Source: Oxyruncus cristatus
Lineage: Eukaryota > Chordata > Aves > Passeriformes > Cotingidae
Assembly: GCA_013399855.1 (NCBI GenBank)
Contig: VXAY01007011.1
Span: 577,736-641,735, forward strand
Direction of reading: 5' to 3'
Length of the DNA stretch: 64,000 bases
Shown: positions 48,201-58,732 of the stretch, in pieces
How the letters are laid out: every line of letters starts with the position of its first letter
Position numbering within the stretch: position 1 is the first letter of the stretch
The notes under the pieces: generated by a model
Told to the model about the DNA's origin: nothing
Databases searched by the model: none
What the model saw: only the letters and a program-made list of their open reading frames with translations
Made by a program: the position numbers and the translations under genes

Positions 48201-48798
48201 GTAACAGCAGCACCACAGTGTCAGGTTGCCAGTTTCAGTGTTGGCAATTGTTGTCCTGGCCCAGCTCAGTAACATGAACAAGTGACAGGTGCAGGAACTG
48301 TGCTGCACCTGGAATCCTCTGATTCCCAACTAACATCTGCACAGAAACAGGTCCCCTGCTCATAAAAGGTACCATTTGTGTGTGTGTGTGTGTATGATAT
48401 TGAGTGCTTTAGGACTCCTATTCGTGTTCTTGCTCTCTGGGATCTAATACGCACATGCAGAAGTCCTGTCTTGGCGTGCCATTTCAGAAACACCTGTGAA
48501 GTCCAGTCCAACTTCTGTCTCTTTCAAAGCAAGCTAGCATGCTGAAAGTAAACAAAAAGGAGTTAAGCTGTAGATGCCTTAGCTGAAAAATGTTACAGAT
48601 GCCAAAAAAGTTCAAAATAAAGATTGGATAAATTAGTAGAAGAAAATTCCATCAAATGCTATTTAGTACAAAGATGTGTGACCTCTGGTTCAGTAAGTAT
48701 TGAATTACAAATCACTAAAGATTGGGAATATATCTTCAATGAATGTATATAGCCAAATAAACCACATTTTTCAGCTTGGTGGGTGGCTGAAATTCTGA
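45266..48798. other. Unique non-coding DNA
   Basis: No supported gene. A strong minus-strand donor (TACAAAG followed by GTGAGG) ends at 47502, with only a weak acceptor behind it. A GTGTGTGCATGCACGTGCACAC stretch of alternating purine/pyrimidine lies near 46511-46532. A (TG)n microsatellite is at 48377-48393. Confidence 0.5.
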
Positions 48799-49281
48799 GT
48801 GAACCCATATGCAAGCAAAGAAAGCCAGAAAATTTTATTTCCTCAGCAGTATCTGCAGAGGAACAAAACAAACATGACCCTGTTTCAGGTTGCTCTGCCC
48901 AGTATTCTGGATTACTTGCTTGAACTGAAAAGAAGTGGGCCTGTCTTAAGTTTTCTCAGGTTGCACTTGGTCTCCCTCTCTGCCTGGAAATCAAAAGTAG
49001 AGATTTTCTCAGTGCTAATTCACCCCAACCTCTGGAGATTGCTGAAGGATCTGTGTAGCCGATCCTACTTCTCTGGCTGAGGAGTAGGTCCTTCAATGAA
49101 ATGTCAGTATCAGGCTTACCTTCTGGATTACTTGCCTGTTCACAGCCAGTGTCCACCTACCATCTCTGTTATTTTTACAGAGAAGCCAGTAGTTGTCTAT
49201 ATAATCTTGTCCAAAATGAGAGATCCGGGGCCTTTTGGTGGACTGTTAATTAAGTACTTTCCAGGACAAGGTAACTTCTAG
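48799..49281 (+). pseudogene. Fossil tyrosine-recombinase fragment, DIRS/Ngaro-like
   Basis: One plus-strand frame is open across 161 codons except for a TGA at 49078-49080. The first half contains ALPSILDYLLELKRSG, LSFLRLHLVSLSAW and VLIHPNLWRLLKDL. These follow the order of the N-terminal, core-binding part of DIRS-type recombinases (typically ILDFL...LK.SGLS.SS.RVHLAAISAF...HP...RFLKGL). After the stop, in the same frame, IILSKMRDPGPFGG resembles the next block (LVLS.L..PPFEPL). The spacing between blocks is longer than I expect. I see no catalytic Arg/His/Tyr region and no reverse transcriptase, so this is at most a small dead remnant. Identification is from memory of the family pattern. 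Confidence 0.4.
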
Positions 49282-49370
49282 GACACAAGGTTTCCCCCTT
49301 AGGCGACCTCAGAATTCCATTTGAGTCTCCACAGCTTATCTGCTCCTGTTCTCCTCTAAGGGCTTGAGGC

Positions 49371-49412
49371 TTCCTTTTATATCTTACATTGTTCCTTTTA
49401 TATCTTACATTG
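49371..49412 (+). repeat. Perfect 21-bp tandem duplication
   Basis: TTCCTTTTATATCTTACATT plus G occurs twice back to back without mismatch, shortly before a CA microsatellite. It probably arose by recent replication slippage. Confidence 0.9.
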
Positions 49413-49423
49413 TTCCCTCATCA

Positions 49424-49433
49424 ACACACACAT

Positions 49434-49465
<32 letters not shown>
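49424..49465 (+). repeat. (CA)n microsatellite
   Basis: CA dinucleotides with one interruption (CATAAACACA) and an uninterrupted run of about 14 units. Likely polymorphic. Confidence 0.9.
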
Positions 49466-49469
<4 letters not shown>

Positions 49470-52189
49470 CTGTCAGGAGGACTCCCTTGGCTTTCTGGGT
49501 CTGATTAGAAACTCTTCGTGCCTGGTGTTCTCAAGACGGAGAAGTCGGGTGTTAAATAATGCTGTGAGGGTCAGTTAGGAAAGTGGAAGGCCTGGGATGA
49601 TGCAGCCATGGTCCACCATAGCTGGGGCAATGCCAGCACATATTCTCTCACAATTTTTTCTCAACATGTTACCTAGAAGTTTTTTTCTGTGTTTACCAAG
49701 CTCTGAATCCTTTTGGAGCCTGGCTGATTAATAGTGGTTTTGGGGGAGCAGAGCTCAGACATCCAATGGACTCTGGAATCCTTCTTTAGGAAAGTGGTAT
49801 TCTGTGGGAAGTACAATTTAAAGCTCATATGGGGAGGCATTTAAAGAGATGGAAAGTTTACTTACTCAAGCCATTCTGCCTCAAAGGTGTGTTTTTCTCC
49901 TACATTTTCACAAACCATCATGTTTTTGAAAAAAACACTCTCTCCTGGAGTCCCTTGGTAAAAGATTTTCTCAGGTTAGGACCAGAACAGGAGGAGCACA
50001 TGCCGTTGATTTCATAGTTGTACGCAGGGCACATGGAGGGGGGGGGTCATTTGTCTCCCTCTTTGCAGATGCTGCTGAGAAGATAAAATTCATAGGCTTT
50101 CTGTGATTGTATGTGGTTTCACTCACATTGAGAATGTATATGTAGACAATATTTATACAAGAACAGTTACCTGAAACTGTAAAACACAGTTAAAAACAAT
50201 TATTGAAGAATTTTATGCTTGAACATTTTCAAATAAAAGTTGTGTTTATGAAAGGTTGTGGGGAACCTAATGAATGTTGTTTCAATCTGATGGAATAAAT
50301 TAGCTTTGTTACAGGTTTCTTGCTTCAGAAATTGGTCCCAGTGTGCTATGGAGCATGTAGCACTGAAAATCTCTTGATGCATGGTAGAAGATGAGAACTT
50401 CAGTAGGTTGTTGAATTGCTAGGCTGGAACTTCTTTGGCTTTCCTCATATGGATTTGGGTGCTTGGTTTTTTGTACAGTGTTAAAACAATCCTGGTTTTT
50501 TCAGTCCCCAAAGAAGACTCAGCTTCCTCCAATGACCATGATTTTGCCCACATCTACTTTAATTGGTTTCTTTTCAAAGAAACCTTGTTAGGGAGTCTAT
50601 GTAGTCTGTATAAGGATTTTCCGTGCATATAGTGGATTGGTGTAATCAGCATGTAAATGGTTTCTGTTTTGAGAGTGTATCCTACCCCCATTTGAACAGT
50701 GGTGATGACACCAGTTTGAATTGGGGAGGAAAAGGGAAAAATCCAGGAGCAAAAGCAATTCATCTCAATGGTAGTCTTTTAAAAGTGCCCAAGGTTGCAT
50801 CTGCCTAACTGATCTACTGCTTGTATGCTGATCATTCTTTACTAAAGAGTAGTACTTAGTAAATCATTCATTACTAAAGAGGGACTTATACTGAACTGTA
50901 AATAACCCATTTCTGTATGGTTGTCATGTTTCTTCTTTACCCATAACTTTCTCATATGTAGCTTTTCAGTGTTCTGTATGGTACAACAAGTATCTTTGCT
51001 CTTTTTCCTTCAAGAATTGTTGCCCAGTCTGTTAGTTATTAGTTCCTCCGCTAGAAGCAGCACCATGCCTTTCAAACAGTATTCTTCTGATACGGGTTGC
51101 ATTTGGAGGACTGCATTAACTGGCTTAGTCTCCTGTTTCAATCTTGCTTTATTAAGTTGATGATATTGAGCCTGACATTCTGCTAATGACAATTTCATTT
51201 AGTGGTAAAAGGAAGGGAATGGAAGGCAGCACTCATCTAATCATGCAGGCATTCGTCTGGGTTCGCTCCTTTCACATGTTCTGTATTTTCATACATTTTT
51301 AGAGGCTTGGACCAGTATGTCAAATATTTATGCATATATACCTTATTTTCCCTTTCAAGTCTTCCACAGCATGGAAGGAGATGTGAATAACTCCTGTGAG
51401 GCAGCACAGGCTGTCTTAGAACTTTAAAAGCATTTTTCAAACCTTTGTTATTGCGTGCGTTAAATGTTGCTATTGGATCTTGGAAGATTTGGAAATAGAG
51501 ATTTAGTTACCAGCAAGGGAATTTTCTTGCATTTCTAGGGTTTTGGAAAGCTTATTTTCAAGGAATTCGGGTCACTTTCTGTTTAAAAGGCACTGAAACG
51601 TATAGCATTTGGGTTTTTTACACTTTGTATCTCAGAAAAGTCTTGTTGGCAGTTCTAGAAGATCATGCATACTAAGTATTAGTGTTTTCATTTGAAAAGG
51701 TTGTTAAGCCAATATAGTCCTCCATACTAGATATTTGGTTTTTCCAAGTATAAACAGACTGTTTGCTTTCTCTACATGAGCTATAGTTGCATGATTGTAC
51801 AATTGTTACTGTCCACATAGTACAAGACTGAAAAAACCCCCACCTTTTTCCATCATATTTAAAGCCATATCTGCTGCTTACAGGTCACACCATCTGAAAT
51901 TACACTTGTCTATATTAAAGTACTGATTAAGTGCAGGTGTTCTTTTCCAAAAGACAGTGGTCATTCATTTGTGGTTTCCGCCCTACATCAGAGAAGCTCA
52001 CGAGATTTTTCTTCTGCGGTATCTTTCAGTTCTGCAAACACTCCCCTCCTACCCCCCATTCCCCTGGTCCTCAACACTGACCATTAGTTGAGATTGTCTT
52101 AGCCAGCCTGCAGAAGCCAGCAAAGCAACAGATCCTCATTCCTGCACGGCCTTCCAAAGCTGATAAGGGGAAAACAAGTAGTCTCCGAG
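49466..52189. other. Unique non-coding DNA
   Basis: No gene supported. The ORFs at 49829-50017, 50435-50632 and 50921-51160 have no recognisable features. An imperfect direct repeat (TTTACTAAAGAG and ATTACTAAAGAG) lies at about 50835-50882. Confidence 0.5.
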
Positions 52190-52345
52190 ATTCTGTACTG
52201 TGCCTTTAAGGGCTCGTCATCAATTAACAGCATTTTTAGCGAGCAAGCGTTCTTACCATGAGGTAATACGATGAGGACGAGATAATTGAGTTTTTTTCAA
52301 ACAATTTAGCAGGTCGAGGTAACCCTTAGGTTCCTCCAAGGATTT
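52190..52345. promoter_or_regulatory. Candidate conserved regulatory block
   Basis: CpG-retaining, AT-poor words sit among homeodomain-type sites: TCATCAATTAACAG, GAGATAATTGAG, and AGGTCGAGGTAACCC, which looks like two nuclear-receptor half-sites. A minus-strand donor (CTCATG followed by GTAAGAACG) is also present at about 52254. It lies 2 kb left of the large CpG island and may belong to its regulatory domain. Confidence 0.3.
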
Positions 52346-52511
52346 CAGCTTTGTTAAATCATTTGAGAACTACGCGACTGTGGCTAGAAATTTTGCCTTA
52401 TGTTGGCCACCCCAAATGCAGTGCTCAACTCGTCCTTGCTTGCTGCCTTCCCCGGCTGCAGTAGGGCTGGGACAGGATTCCTGGGAGAAACCCACGAATC
52501 CTCTCTTGCAG

Positions 52512-52619
52512 TCTGTATACTCAGGAGGCCTGCAAACATCGAAGAGCTCTAGTACTTCTAAAGCCACTGCAACTGATTTTTCCCTGTATAAAGGATTTAG
52601 ATCGAGCTGAAGATATTAC
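52512..52619 (+). other. Candidate 108-bp symmetric exon (unproven)
   Basis: The plus strand shows an acceptor (CCTCTCTTGCAG), 108 bases and a donor (ATTAC followed by GTAAGC). One frame is open throughout, phase 2 in and phase 2 out. It would encode LYTQEACKHRRALVLLKPLQ and about 15 more residues ending DLDRAEDI. Another frame runs through a Ser/Thr-rich peptide to a TGA. A length divisible by three with equal phases fits a skippable exon. The minus strand is also open, so this may be chance. Confidence 0.2.
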
Positions 52620-53698
52620 GTAAGCAGGTCACCTTTTTACGTGGCCACGGCAGAAGGAACCACTGTTGCTGCTGCCCTGCATGGGGGGGTAAGGCAGAGG
52701 CAGCAGCCACAGGGGAAAGCAGAAGCACGGCTGCCTGCTCCCTGGGTCTTTGGACTTGGGAGTTTAATCCGGGTTTTCTTGGGAGGGTAGAGGGGAAGAG
52801 GAGATGAGGATAAGCAGGGACTGGATTTTTGTTTCTTGGGTAATTTGAGAAAAAGAAACAACAACAACAAAACCCTTCAGCCTCTACATTCCAGTGCTTG
52901 CAGGGGAGCATTTTTCAGCTCTTGTAAAATTGTGGGGGAGGGACGTGAGAATAATGATCTAAGCACCTACTCTACAGGTTCAAAAACTAGAAGATGTATA
53001 AAAAGAATCTAAAGTTGTTTCCTAGAAGTTTCATGTTCTGTAAAGCGTTTTTACTTTGTTATGAGCCCAAACATGGGATTTTTGAGTGCTTCCTCTTGGT
53101 AAAACTGATTCCAGTTCTGGCAGAAGGCAAAAAACATGATTATTTTTGGCATTTCTCAAGAATCTTTTTTTCCTCTAATACTGCTCTTTAGAGCCACCCC
53201 TGTGCCTTGTTCACATTTGCAGAAAAGTTCACTTAAAATTGTGGGAAAAACAGCCCATATACAGTTAGAAGTAACAGTTAAATTAGATTCAGTGAAGAAT
53301 ATATGCACATGCAGTCTTTATCCAGTTTGCCTTTTCTCCTCTCTAAAGAATAAGTGATTTTTTTTCCTTTCATTCCTGCTTGGAAAATGTGCATTAAATG
53401 TGATTAATATGGCCAAATGTTTGGGGTCAGTCCTGACAATTAATAAATGTGGGCTTTGTTTTCTGTTGGGGTTTATATTATTTTTTTCCACAGCAATAAC
53501 TGGAACCAGTCTTAAGTATCAGATTCAAATAGAGCTTTGAATGTTTTAAACGCAATGGTCACATGCATTCTGTAGCACCAGATACTATGGCCTAATGAAT
53601 ACATTTTCCCTTTCTAGTCTCTCCATATTTAATGTTAAGTAATTATGCCAGAATTCGGTTGCAGTCACTCTGGGTTTTTTTCTGTTTCAGAGATACAA
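52620..53698. other. Unique non-coding DNA
   Basis: A GC-richer part at 52640-52800 grades into AT-rich sequence. No gene or repeat recognised. Confidence 0.5.
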
Positions 53699-53872
53699 CC
53701 AGAATTTTCAAACCTAGGTCAAATTTAGATACGTAATGGCCTAATTTCAGAGATGTGAAATTAATTGAAAATGTGAGTGCTTATCATTTCTGAAAATTAG
53801 GCCAATTATTTCAGTGACTAAATATGAACATAGGTACCTAACAGCAGGCAATCAAGTTTGGAAAATTTGTAG
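53699..53872. repeat. Nested inverted-repeat fossil (MITE-like)
   Basis: Outer arms at about 53703-53718 and 53853-53870 pair (AATTTTCAAACCTAGG with the reverse complement of the right arm). Inner arms at 53738-53755 and 53785-53803 pair almost perfectly (GGCCTAATTTCAGAGATG against CATTTCTGAAAATTAGGCC). The wording, including TCTGAAAATTAGGCC, CTAAATATG and AGTTTGGAAAATTT, matches a palindromic repeat common in turtles and crocodilians. It is probably a non-autonomous DNA transposon. Confidence 0.65.
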
Positions 53873-54726
53873 CATTAGCTTTTATATCTCAGAATCAATT
53901 CCTTGCTTGTCTACGGTGATCTTGAGTGCTAAACATCAGTGAAATTAATTTGTTATGGTGTGTGCACAGGAAAATGTTTGGACATTTTAAAAATAAACAG
54001 CTACAAGGGATTAAAGTTTTGTCTGACACTTCTAGTATCAGAACAAAGAGCACAAATGTTTATCTTCCACCTTTGTCTATTACAGTGAATTACTACTTTA
54101 TTTACAGAAGTCAGCAAAACTCTTTCCATGTGCATTTTATCCTGGTCTCCTCTTTCTTCTTCCCGTCCTTGTCAGAGCAGCAGTTGTTCCCACCCTCTGT
54201 CCTCCTTCCGAGCCTTTAATTTCCAGTTATGCGGGGGGGTTATTGGGGGCGGGTACAACGGGGGAGCTGAAGGGCTGCGCTCGTTTTAAACTCGGAACAT
54301 TTGATCTTTGCCTGGCATGTCCTTGTTGGCTCCGGGTTTGTTCCACAGCCTCTAAGTTTAATTAATTTCCGTGTCTTCTCATGAGGCGCAGGTACCACAG
54401 GCAAACCTCCGGAAATTTAATGTGTGTCCAGGGCCCCCGCGGGGGGCGGCCATTCGCTGCCTCCCATCGCGGGCCCCTCGCTGGCTACCCCCCATCCCTC
54501 CGCTCCTCTCTCCTCCCCCAATGCCCTGTGCCGGAGCTCATCATTCCTGGGCAAGGGAATTTATCTGTGTTGGTTGTGAGGGCCAGGTTTTTGAGCAGGG
54601 GGCTCGGGCAGTGTGAGGGAGAGGGAAGTATGAGCCCCGGCTCGGACAGAGATCTACCGTCGGTTTAAAGAGCCAGAGTGGTGCGGATCGACCCTTTCCC
54701 TTGCGAGGAAACGGGAAAGCAGAAGA

Positions 54727-54735
54727 GGTGAGCGT
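54727..54735 (+). other. Candidate splice donor of a first exon
   Basis: AGAAGAG followed by GTGAGCGTG matches the vertebrate 5' splice site well. If real, an upstream untranslated first exon on the plus strand ends at 54727. Confidence 0.3.
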
Positions 54736-54826
54736 GAAAACTCGCCCTGCAGCACCGAGAAGTGCGAGGACTTAGTTGAGCGGAGCTTTTTTTTTTTTCT
54801 TCGTCCCCCCCCCCAAGTTGGCAGGA

Positions 54827-54833
54827 TATAAAG
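54827..54833 (+). promoter_or_regulatory. TATA-like box
   Basis: GATATAAAGGG inside the CpG island; TATAAAG fits the TATA consensus. A start site about 30 bp downstream would lie near 54860. Unproven. Confidence 0.25.
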
Positions 54834-55847
54834 GGATTTTTGGCAGAGGGTGCGAGGCGCCCCTTGACGGTCCGAACCCTCGCACAACAGCCGCGCGACT
54901 ACAAAGGCTGCAGCCTTAAAGAAAACAAACCAACAGCGCGAAGATAGAGGGGGAGAGAGCAGGATTGCGACACCGAGAGCCGCCCCGAGAACGCCGAGCC
55001 ATTCCCAGCACATTCCCGGCAGGCCCTGCGCGGCCCCTCCCCCGGCGGCTCCGCTGCGGCGCGGGCTCGGCTCTGCTCCTCTCCTCCCCCAGCCGCTCCC
55101 GCTCCCGCTCCCCCTCCCCCGCACGTAGGCGCTTGGAAGGGGGGAGAAGGAAAAAAAAAAAAAAGCCCTTCCAGCCTGACTAGAAAATCAGCCTTGTTTC
55201 CTCAGAAACCGCAGCTGCTGCAAGCGGAGAACACGTCAGGCCGGCCCTCCGACACGCACAGATGTGCCTTTGTGAACCCACACACACGCCAGGGAGGGAG
55301 CAGAATGGCGAGTGAGAGCAGGAGCGCGAGGCCGAGGCAAATGGCAGGCGGCTGCTCCTTGCCGAAGGCCGCCCTCCTCCCCCAGCCCCCGCCTGTTAGT
55401 GGCCCTTCTTTAATTCCTCGGAGCGGCCTAAATACGGAAACTTGGTATCTTGTGGAGAAAGAGAGAGAGAACTTTGGGCTGTGCGTCCGCGCCTGCCCTT
55501 GGGGCCGAGCGCCGTCGGGCGGCCGGGGTCTACTTGGCCTTCGGGAGATTCCCCCCACCCCCCAATTTTTTTTTTTTTTTTTTTTTAAAGGTCGTGCGTT
55601 AAAGGCATAGGCACCCAAGATACAAATCTTTTCCTGAGAGGAATGGGAGAAACGCGGAGTGGGGAAGTTTTCTGCTGACCCGAGAGCCCAGAATAAAAGG
55701 TCGCAGGGCCAGTGGCAGCACCGAGGCGCTGAGCGCCGCTTGCCGTGCTCTCGCCGGCCGCAACTCCACCCTCCGCTGGTCTTCCCCGGCTTCCATCCCC
55801 CTCGTCCCTCACGACCTCTTTGCCCACGTTTCGCCCGCTCTCTTTTT

Positions 55848-55857
55848 AATATATAAC
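55848..55857. promoter_or_regulatory. TATA-like box, both orientations
   Basis: TAATATATAAC in a GC-rich context can act as a TATA element on either strand. On the plus strand the start site would fall near 55880. Confidence 0.25.
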
Positions 55858-55976
55858 TTTCAGGCTGGATGAGTTGCGACTCGTTCAGCCTAACTGGGAC
55901 GAGCGGCTGCTGGCTGCGGGGGGGCCGGGGCCGGCGGCGCGCCCAAAAACAGGTCCGGGGGAGGGGCGCGCGGGCC

Positions 55977-55999
55977 GCCATTGGCGCCGCCATTTGCGA
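55977..55999. promoter_or_regulatory. Reverse CCAAT box and YY1-like site
   Basis: GCCATTGGCG contains ATTGG (CCAAT on the minus strand, NF-Y type). GCCGCCATTTGCG matches a YY1 core on the complementary strand. Both are typical of proximal CpG-island promoters. Confidence 0.4.
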
Positions 56000-56100
56000 G
56001 CCCGCCCGGCCCGGCCCGGCGGGGGCTCCTCTGTTCTTTCCCGTTTCCAGCCACGCACAACCGCCCTTATCCCAGCGTTGTTTACTTCCTTCTGTTAACA

Positions 56101-56193
56101 ATGGTCGCAGCAGAGTTGTTGTACATTATTTTGGTACTTCCTGCAAATCTGCCCCGTGGTGGCTCACTCGGAAAGATACGTCTTCCCTTTTAA
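56101..56193 (+). CDS. Short ORF of 30 codons in strong start context
   Basis: ATG at 56101 has A at -3 and G at +4. The 30-residue frame reads MVAAELLYIILVLPANLPRG and ten more residues, with a hydrophobic N-terminal stretch, and stops with TAA at 56191-56193. If a plus-strand transcript starts in the CpG island this would be an upstream ORF or micropeptide. There is no homology evidence. Confidence 0.15.
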   Translation: MVAAELLYIILVLPANLPRGGSLGKIRLPF

Positions 56194-56530
56194 CAGAACC
56201 CGGCATATTCCAAGCAGTACGAGTTATATACGGAGAGACCTAACCTACTTCGGTGCTTATTTTTAATTTTACAGTTAGTTACCAAGCTGTCCCGGCCGGC
56301 TTTTTATTTAACCCACTTCAGTAGGGTCTGGTTCCAGGGGCAGGGCTGCAGCTGCAATCTGCAACTTGGGCTGCTTTTCACTCACCGTTTAATTCTGTTT
56401 GTGTTAATAAAAAGGGAATGTAGAATGGAACTCGGGTTGTCTCCATGCCACAGGACCAGCCTATGGTCGGGAAGCGGGCGAGGGAAGGAGAGGACGTACC
56501 TGCGTAGGCACCGGCACATACCTTTGTGCT

Positions 56531-58009
56531 TTGGTGGGGAGAGACTGTGAACCAGGTTATTAATTAATGTAACAGCGTTTGAAAAGGCAGAAGTTGTGCA
56601 TTTAAAATTTCAAATGCTTCTGATTAGGTTTGGTGCTAAGGCCACTGTGTTTTTTTAAGCAAGCTGATTCTTAAGTAAAATAAAGGGTTTTATCATTTCG
56701 ACAAAATGATTTGGTAGACATTTAAGCAGTTGATTTCAGGAAGCCTTTGCTTGCTAGTCTAGAAACAAGCTTTGAAGCCAAGCTCTGCCAAATACATTTT
56801 TTTGTTTGTTTTTCAGAAAAGACAAATGCAAACAACAAAAAAACCCCAACCAAAACCATGGACACTGTCCTTTATTGCTGCCCCATGTGCTGTATTTGCC
56901 CTCCTTCAAGGAGTAGGAGGGGCAGAAGTTGTGACAGGGCGGATACTGATTAGTTGCTGTAAATCTGCACAGATTAACACCTATTTTTAGGTTTTCGAAC
57001 CTCTTGAGTAATACTAGTTAAATTGGCACAGGTTAATAAGTTGGGGTCCACAGAGCCTCTTAACTGTTCACTGAGAAATTTGATTTAAAGAGACAGTCTC
57101 CCTTTGTCAAAACGATAAAAAGTTATAGACCACGCATTTACTCTGTGTGTCCATGTGTGTGTACACACACACAACATACGTGGGCTTGGAAAACAAAAAT
57201 TGAAATTAGTTACTTGAGCATGTTAACACAAACACATGCAGCTGGAGGATCTTTGCAGAGTAAATCTGCAGTGAAATTGGTTTTAAAAGGAAGTATTTTC
57301 TCTCTCTGCTTTTAATATAAACATGGCATTTAAAAATAAAACTTAATCTTTATTTTTTCATGTGTTTCCTCTCTGTCCTCCCCCCATTACATCATTGCAC
57401 TGTTACACTGACACCCACTGGTAAAAGTTGATCTGAGATCGGGATAGTAAATTGAGCCTTTTGATGAAAGGATGGATATTACTCAGGAATGAAAAAATAA
57501 AATATGGACCAAAGAATAGCTGCTTCTTCCCCTTCCTCCCCTTGCAGTGTTCTTCATTTTTATCTTATTTCTGGAGAAGTTAGAGTATAGATATTCCAAA
57601 CATAAGAAGGGAGACCACACTGTTTTTCTCTAAAAACATACCAACATAGAAATAACTGCATTCAAAGCAGTTTATTTCTAGACATTTATATGATTGGGGC
57701 CAAACAACAGGCTTGCTCACATGAGAACAGGAGAGGTATATAAGTATGTTAGTAGCTGGTGTGTTTAATGGTATTTCTCAGGTAAAACAGCTTGAAGAAA
57801 ACCAGAAATAATGGTCACGCTAGAAATATATTTGTGTGGGCACTGACCTGATTGTATCAAAGTGGAGATGAATGCCGGTGCTGTGCAAGTCTTATTTAGT
57901 CTGTTTACCATTTAATTCAAAGTTGTCAGTGGTCTTGAAAGCCACTTGTGTTGGAGAAACAAGGCTTATTTTATTGAAATGTACCACGGCACCAAAATCT
58001 GGTTTGTGA
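56531..58009. other. Unique non-coding DNA, possible first intron
   Basis: AT-rich sequence right of the CpG island. Contains an ACACAC/GTGTGT patch near 57141-57175. No gene or recognised repeat. Confidence 0.5.
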
Positions 58010-58340
58010 GCGTCGTTCCATAGCCCTGCCTAGCACAAGAACAATACCACACAATTATGCTGTTTCAGGCTCTGAAATGGGCTTTCTTCCAAAACACCCT
58101 CCCCTTATATTATTAGACGTGTTTCTATTAATGAAATGATTGATTGAAAATCTTCCTGTGTTTGTGTTGTTTGGGCAGCAGTAGCTTGGATTTCCCCTGT
58201 CTAGACTAAAATTGTATCCAGTGGAGATGCACGGGACAGCTGTTTGTAAACTCAGAGTGAGGCATAACAAATGAGCTGCAGCAAAACCTGTCCATGACTG
58301 GTTTCCTTGTAAATGCAGTGATATATTCTTTATTTTGAGG
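58010..58340. promoter_or_regulatory. Candidate intronic or flanking enhancer
   Basis: Complex unique sequence with TCTATTAATGAAATGATTG followed by ATTG; TGATTGATTG (58137-58146) is a PBX/HOX-type site. A 124-codon minus-strand frame crosses it without a recognised motif. Conservation was not tested. Confidence 0.25.
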
Positions 58341-58659
58341 GAGAAGGGGAATCTTAGTAGAAATAAATACAGAAACAAAATGGCCTCCACAAAACATAGA
58401 AGTGTTGAAAAGCCCTGCCGGGACTGCACAGTTCAGGAATTAAGACTCTAACCTTTCACCTTTGAAATTGTAGTTCAAATCTTTCTTTGCATTCTGAGTA
58501 AAATGAGCTTAAAATAAGTATAAAAAGCAGTCTCTGGGGTTGCCAGCTTGCTGTTATAATTGGTGAAGCTACTGTAATTGGAAAACAGAGTGGTGGGATT
58601 TATTTCTTCAGGAAAAGTTGCAAGGAAAATTTTTATGGGGGTATTTGCAAGAAAATAAA
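58341..58659. other. Unique non-coding DNA
   Basis: Nothing recognisable; no supported gene. Confidence 0.5.
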
Positions 58660-58732
58660 GTATGTATGTGTGTGTGTGTGTATACATAAACATATATACA
58701 TGCATATATATGTATGTATATGTATGTGTATA
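58660..58732 (+). repeat. TG/TA alternating microsatellite
   Basis: GTATGTATGTGTGTGTGTGT passes into ATACATATATACATGCATAT and related words, with several self-complementary stretches. Likely unstable and able to extrude hairpins. Confidence 0.85.

Larger units (their letters stand above)
54230..56530. promoter_or_regulatory. Large CpG island, probable gene promoter
   Basis: CpG-dense, GC-rich sequence for about 2.3 kb, sharply different from the flanks, with long C and G runs, pyrimidine tracts and CGCGCG words. It contains TATA-like boxes, a reverse CCAAT box, YY1-like GCCGCCATTTG and good splice donors on both strands: plus at 54727/54728 (AGAAGAG, GTGAGC); minus at 56500/56499 (CGCAG, GTACGT) and 56522/56521 (CAAAG, GTATGT). 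Large ORFs here (299 codons on minus at 55202-56101, 156 codons on minus at 54654-55124, 138 and 124 codons on plus) are low-complexity by-products of GC content. CpG islands of this size usually mark developmental or housekeeping promoters; the gene and its direction are not determined. Confidence 0.8.

Noticed and set aside
54654..55124. 156-codon minus-strand open frame in the CpG island
   Set aside because: Low-complexity start (Gly/Ser/Arg repeats from pyrimidine tracts) and no recognisable domain.
55202..56101. 299-codon minus-strand open frame across the CpG island
   Set aside because: GC-rich DNA has few stops. The peptide is Arg/Pro/Gly-rich with a lysine run from a T tract, shows no domain, and overlaps equally open frames on the other strand.
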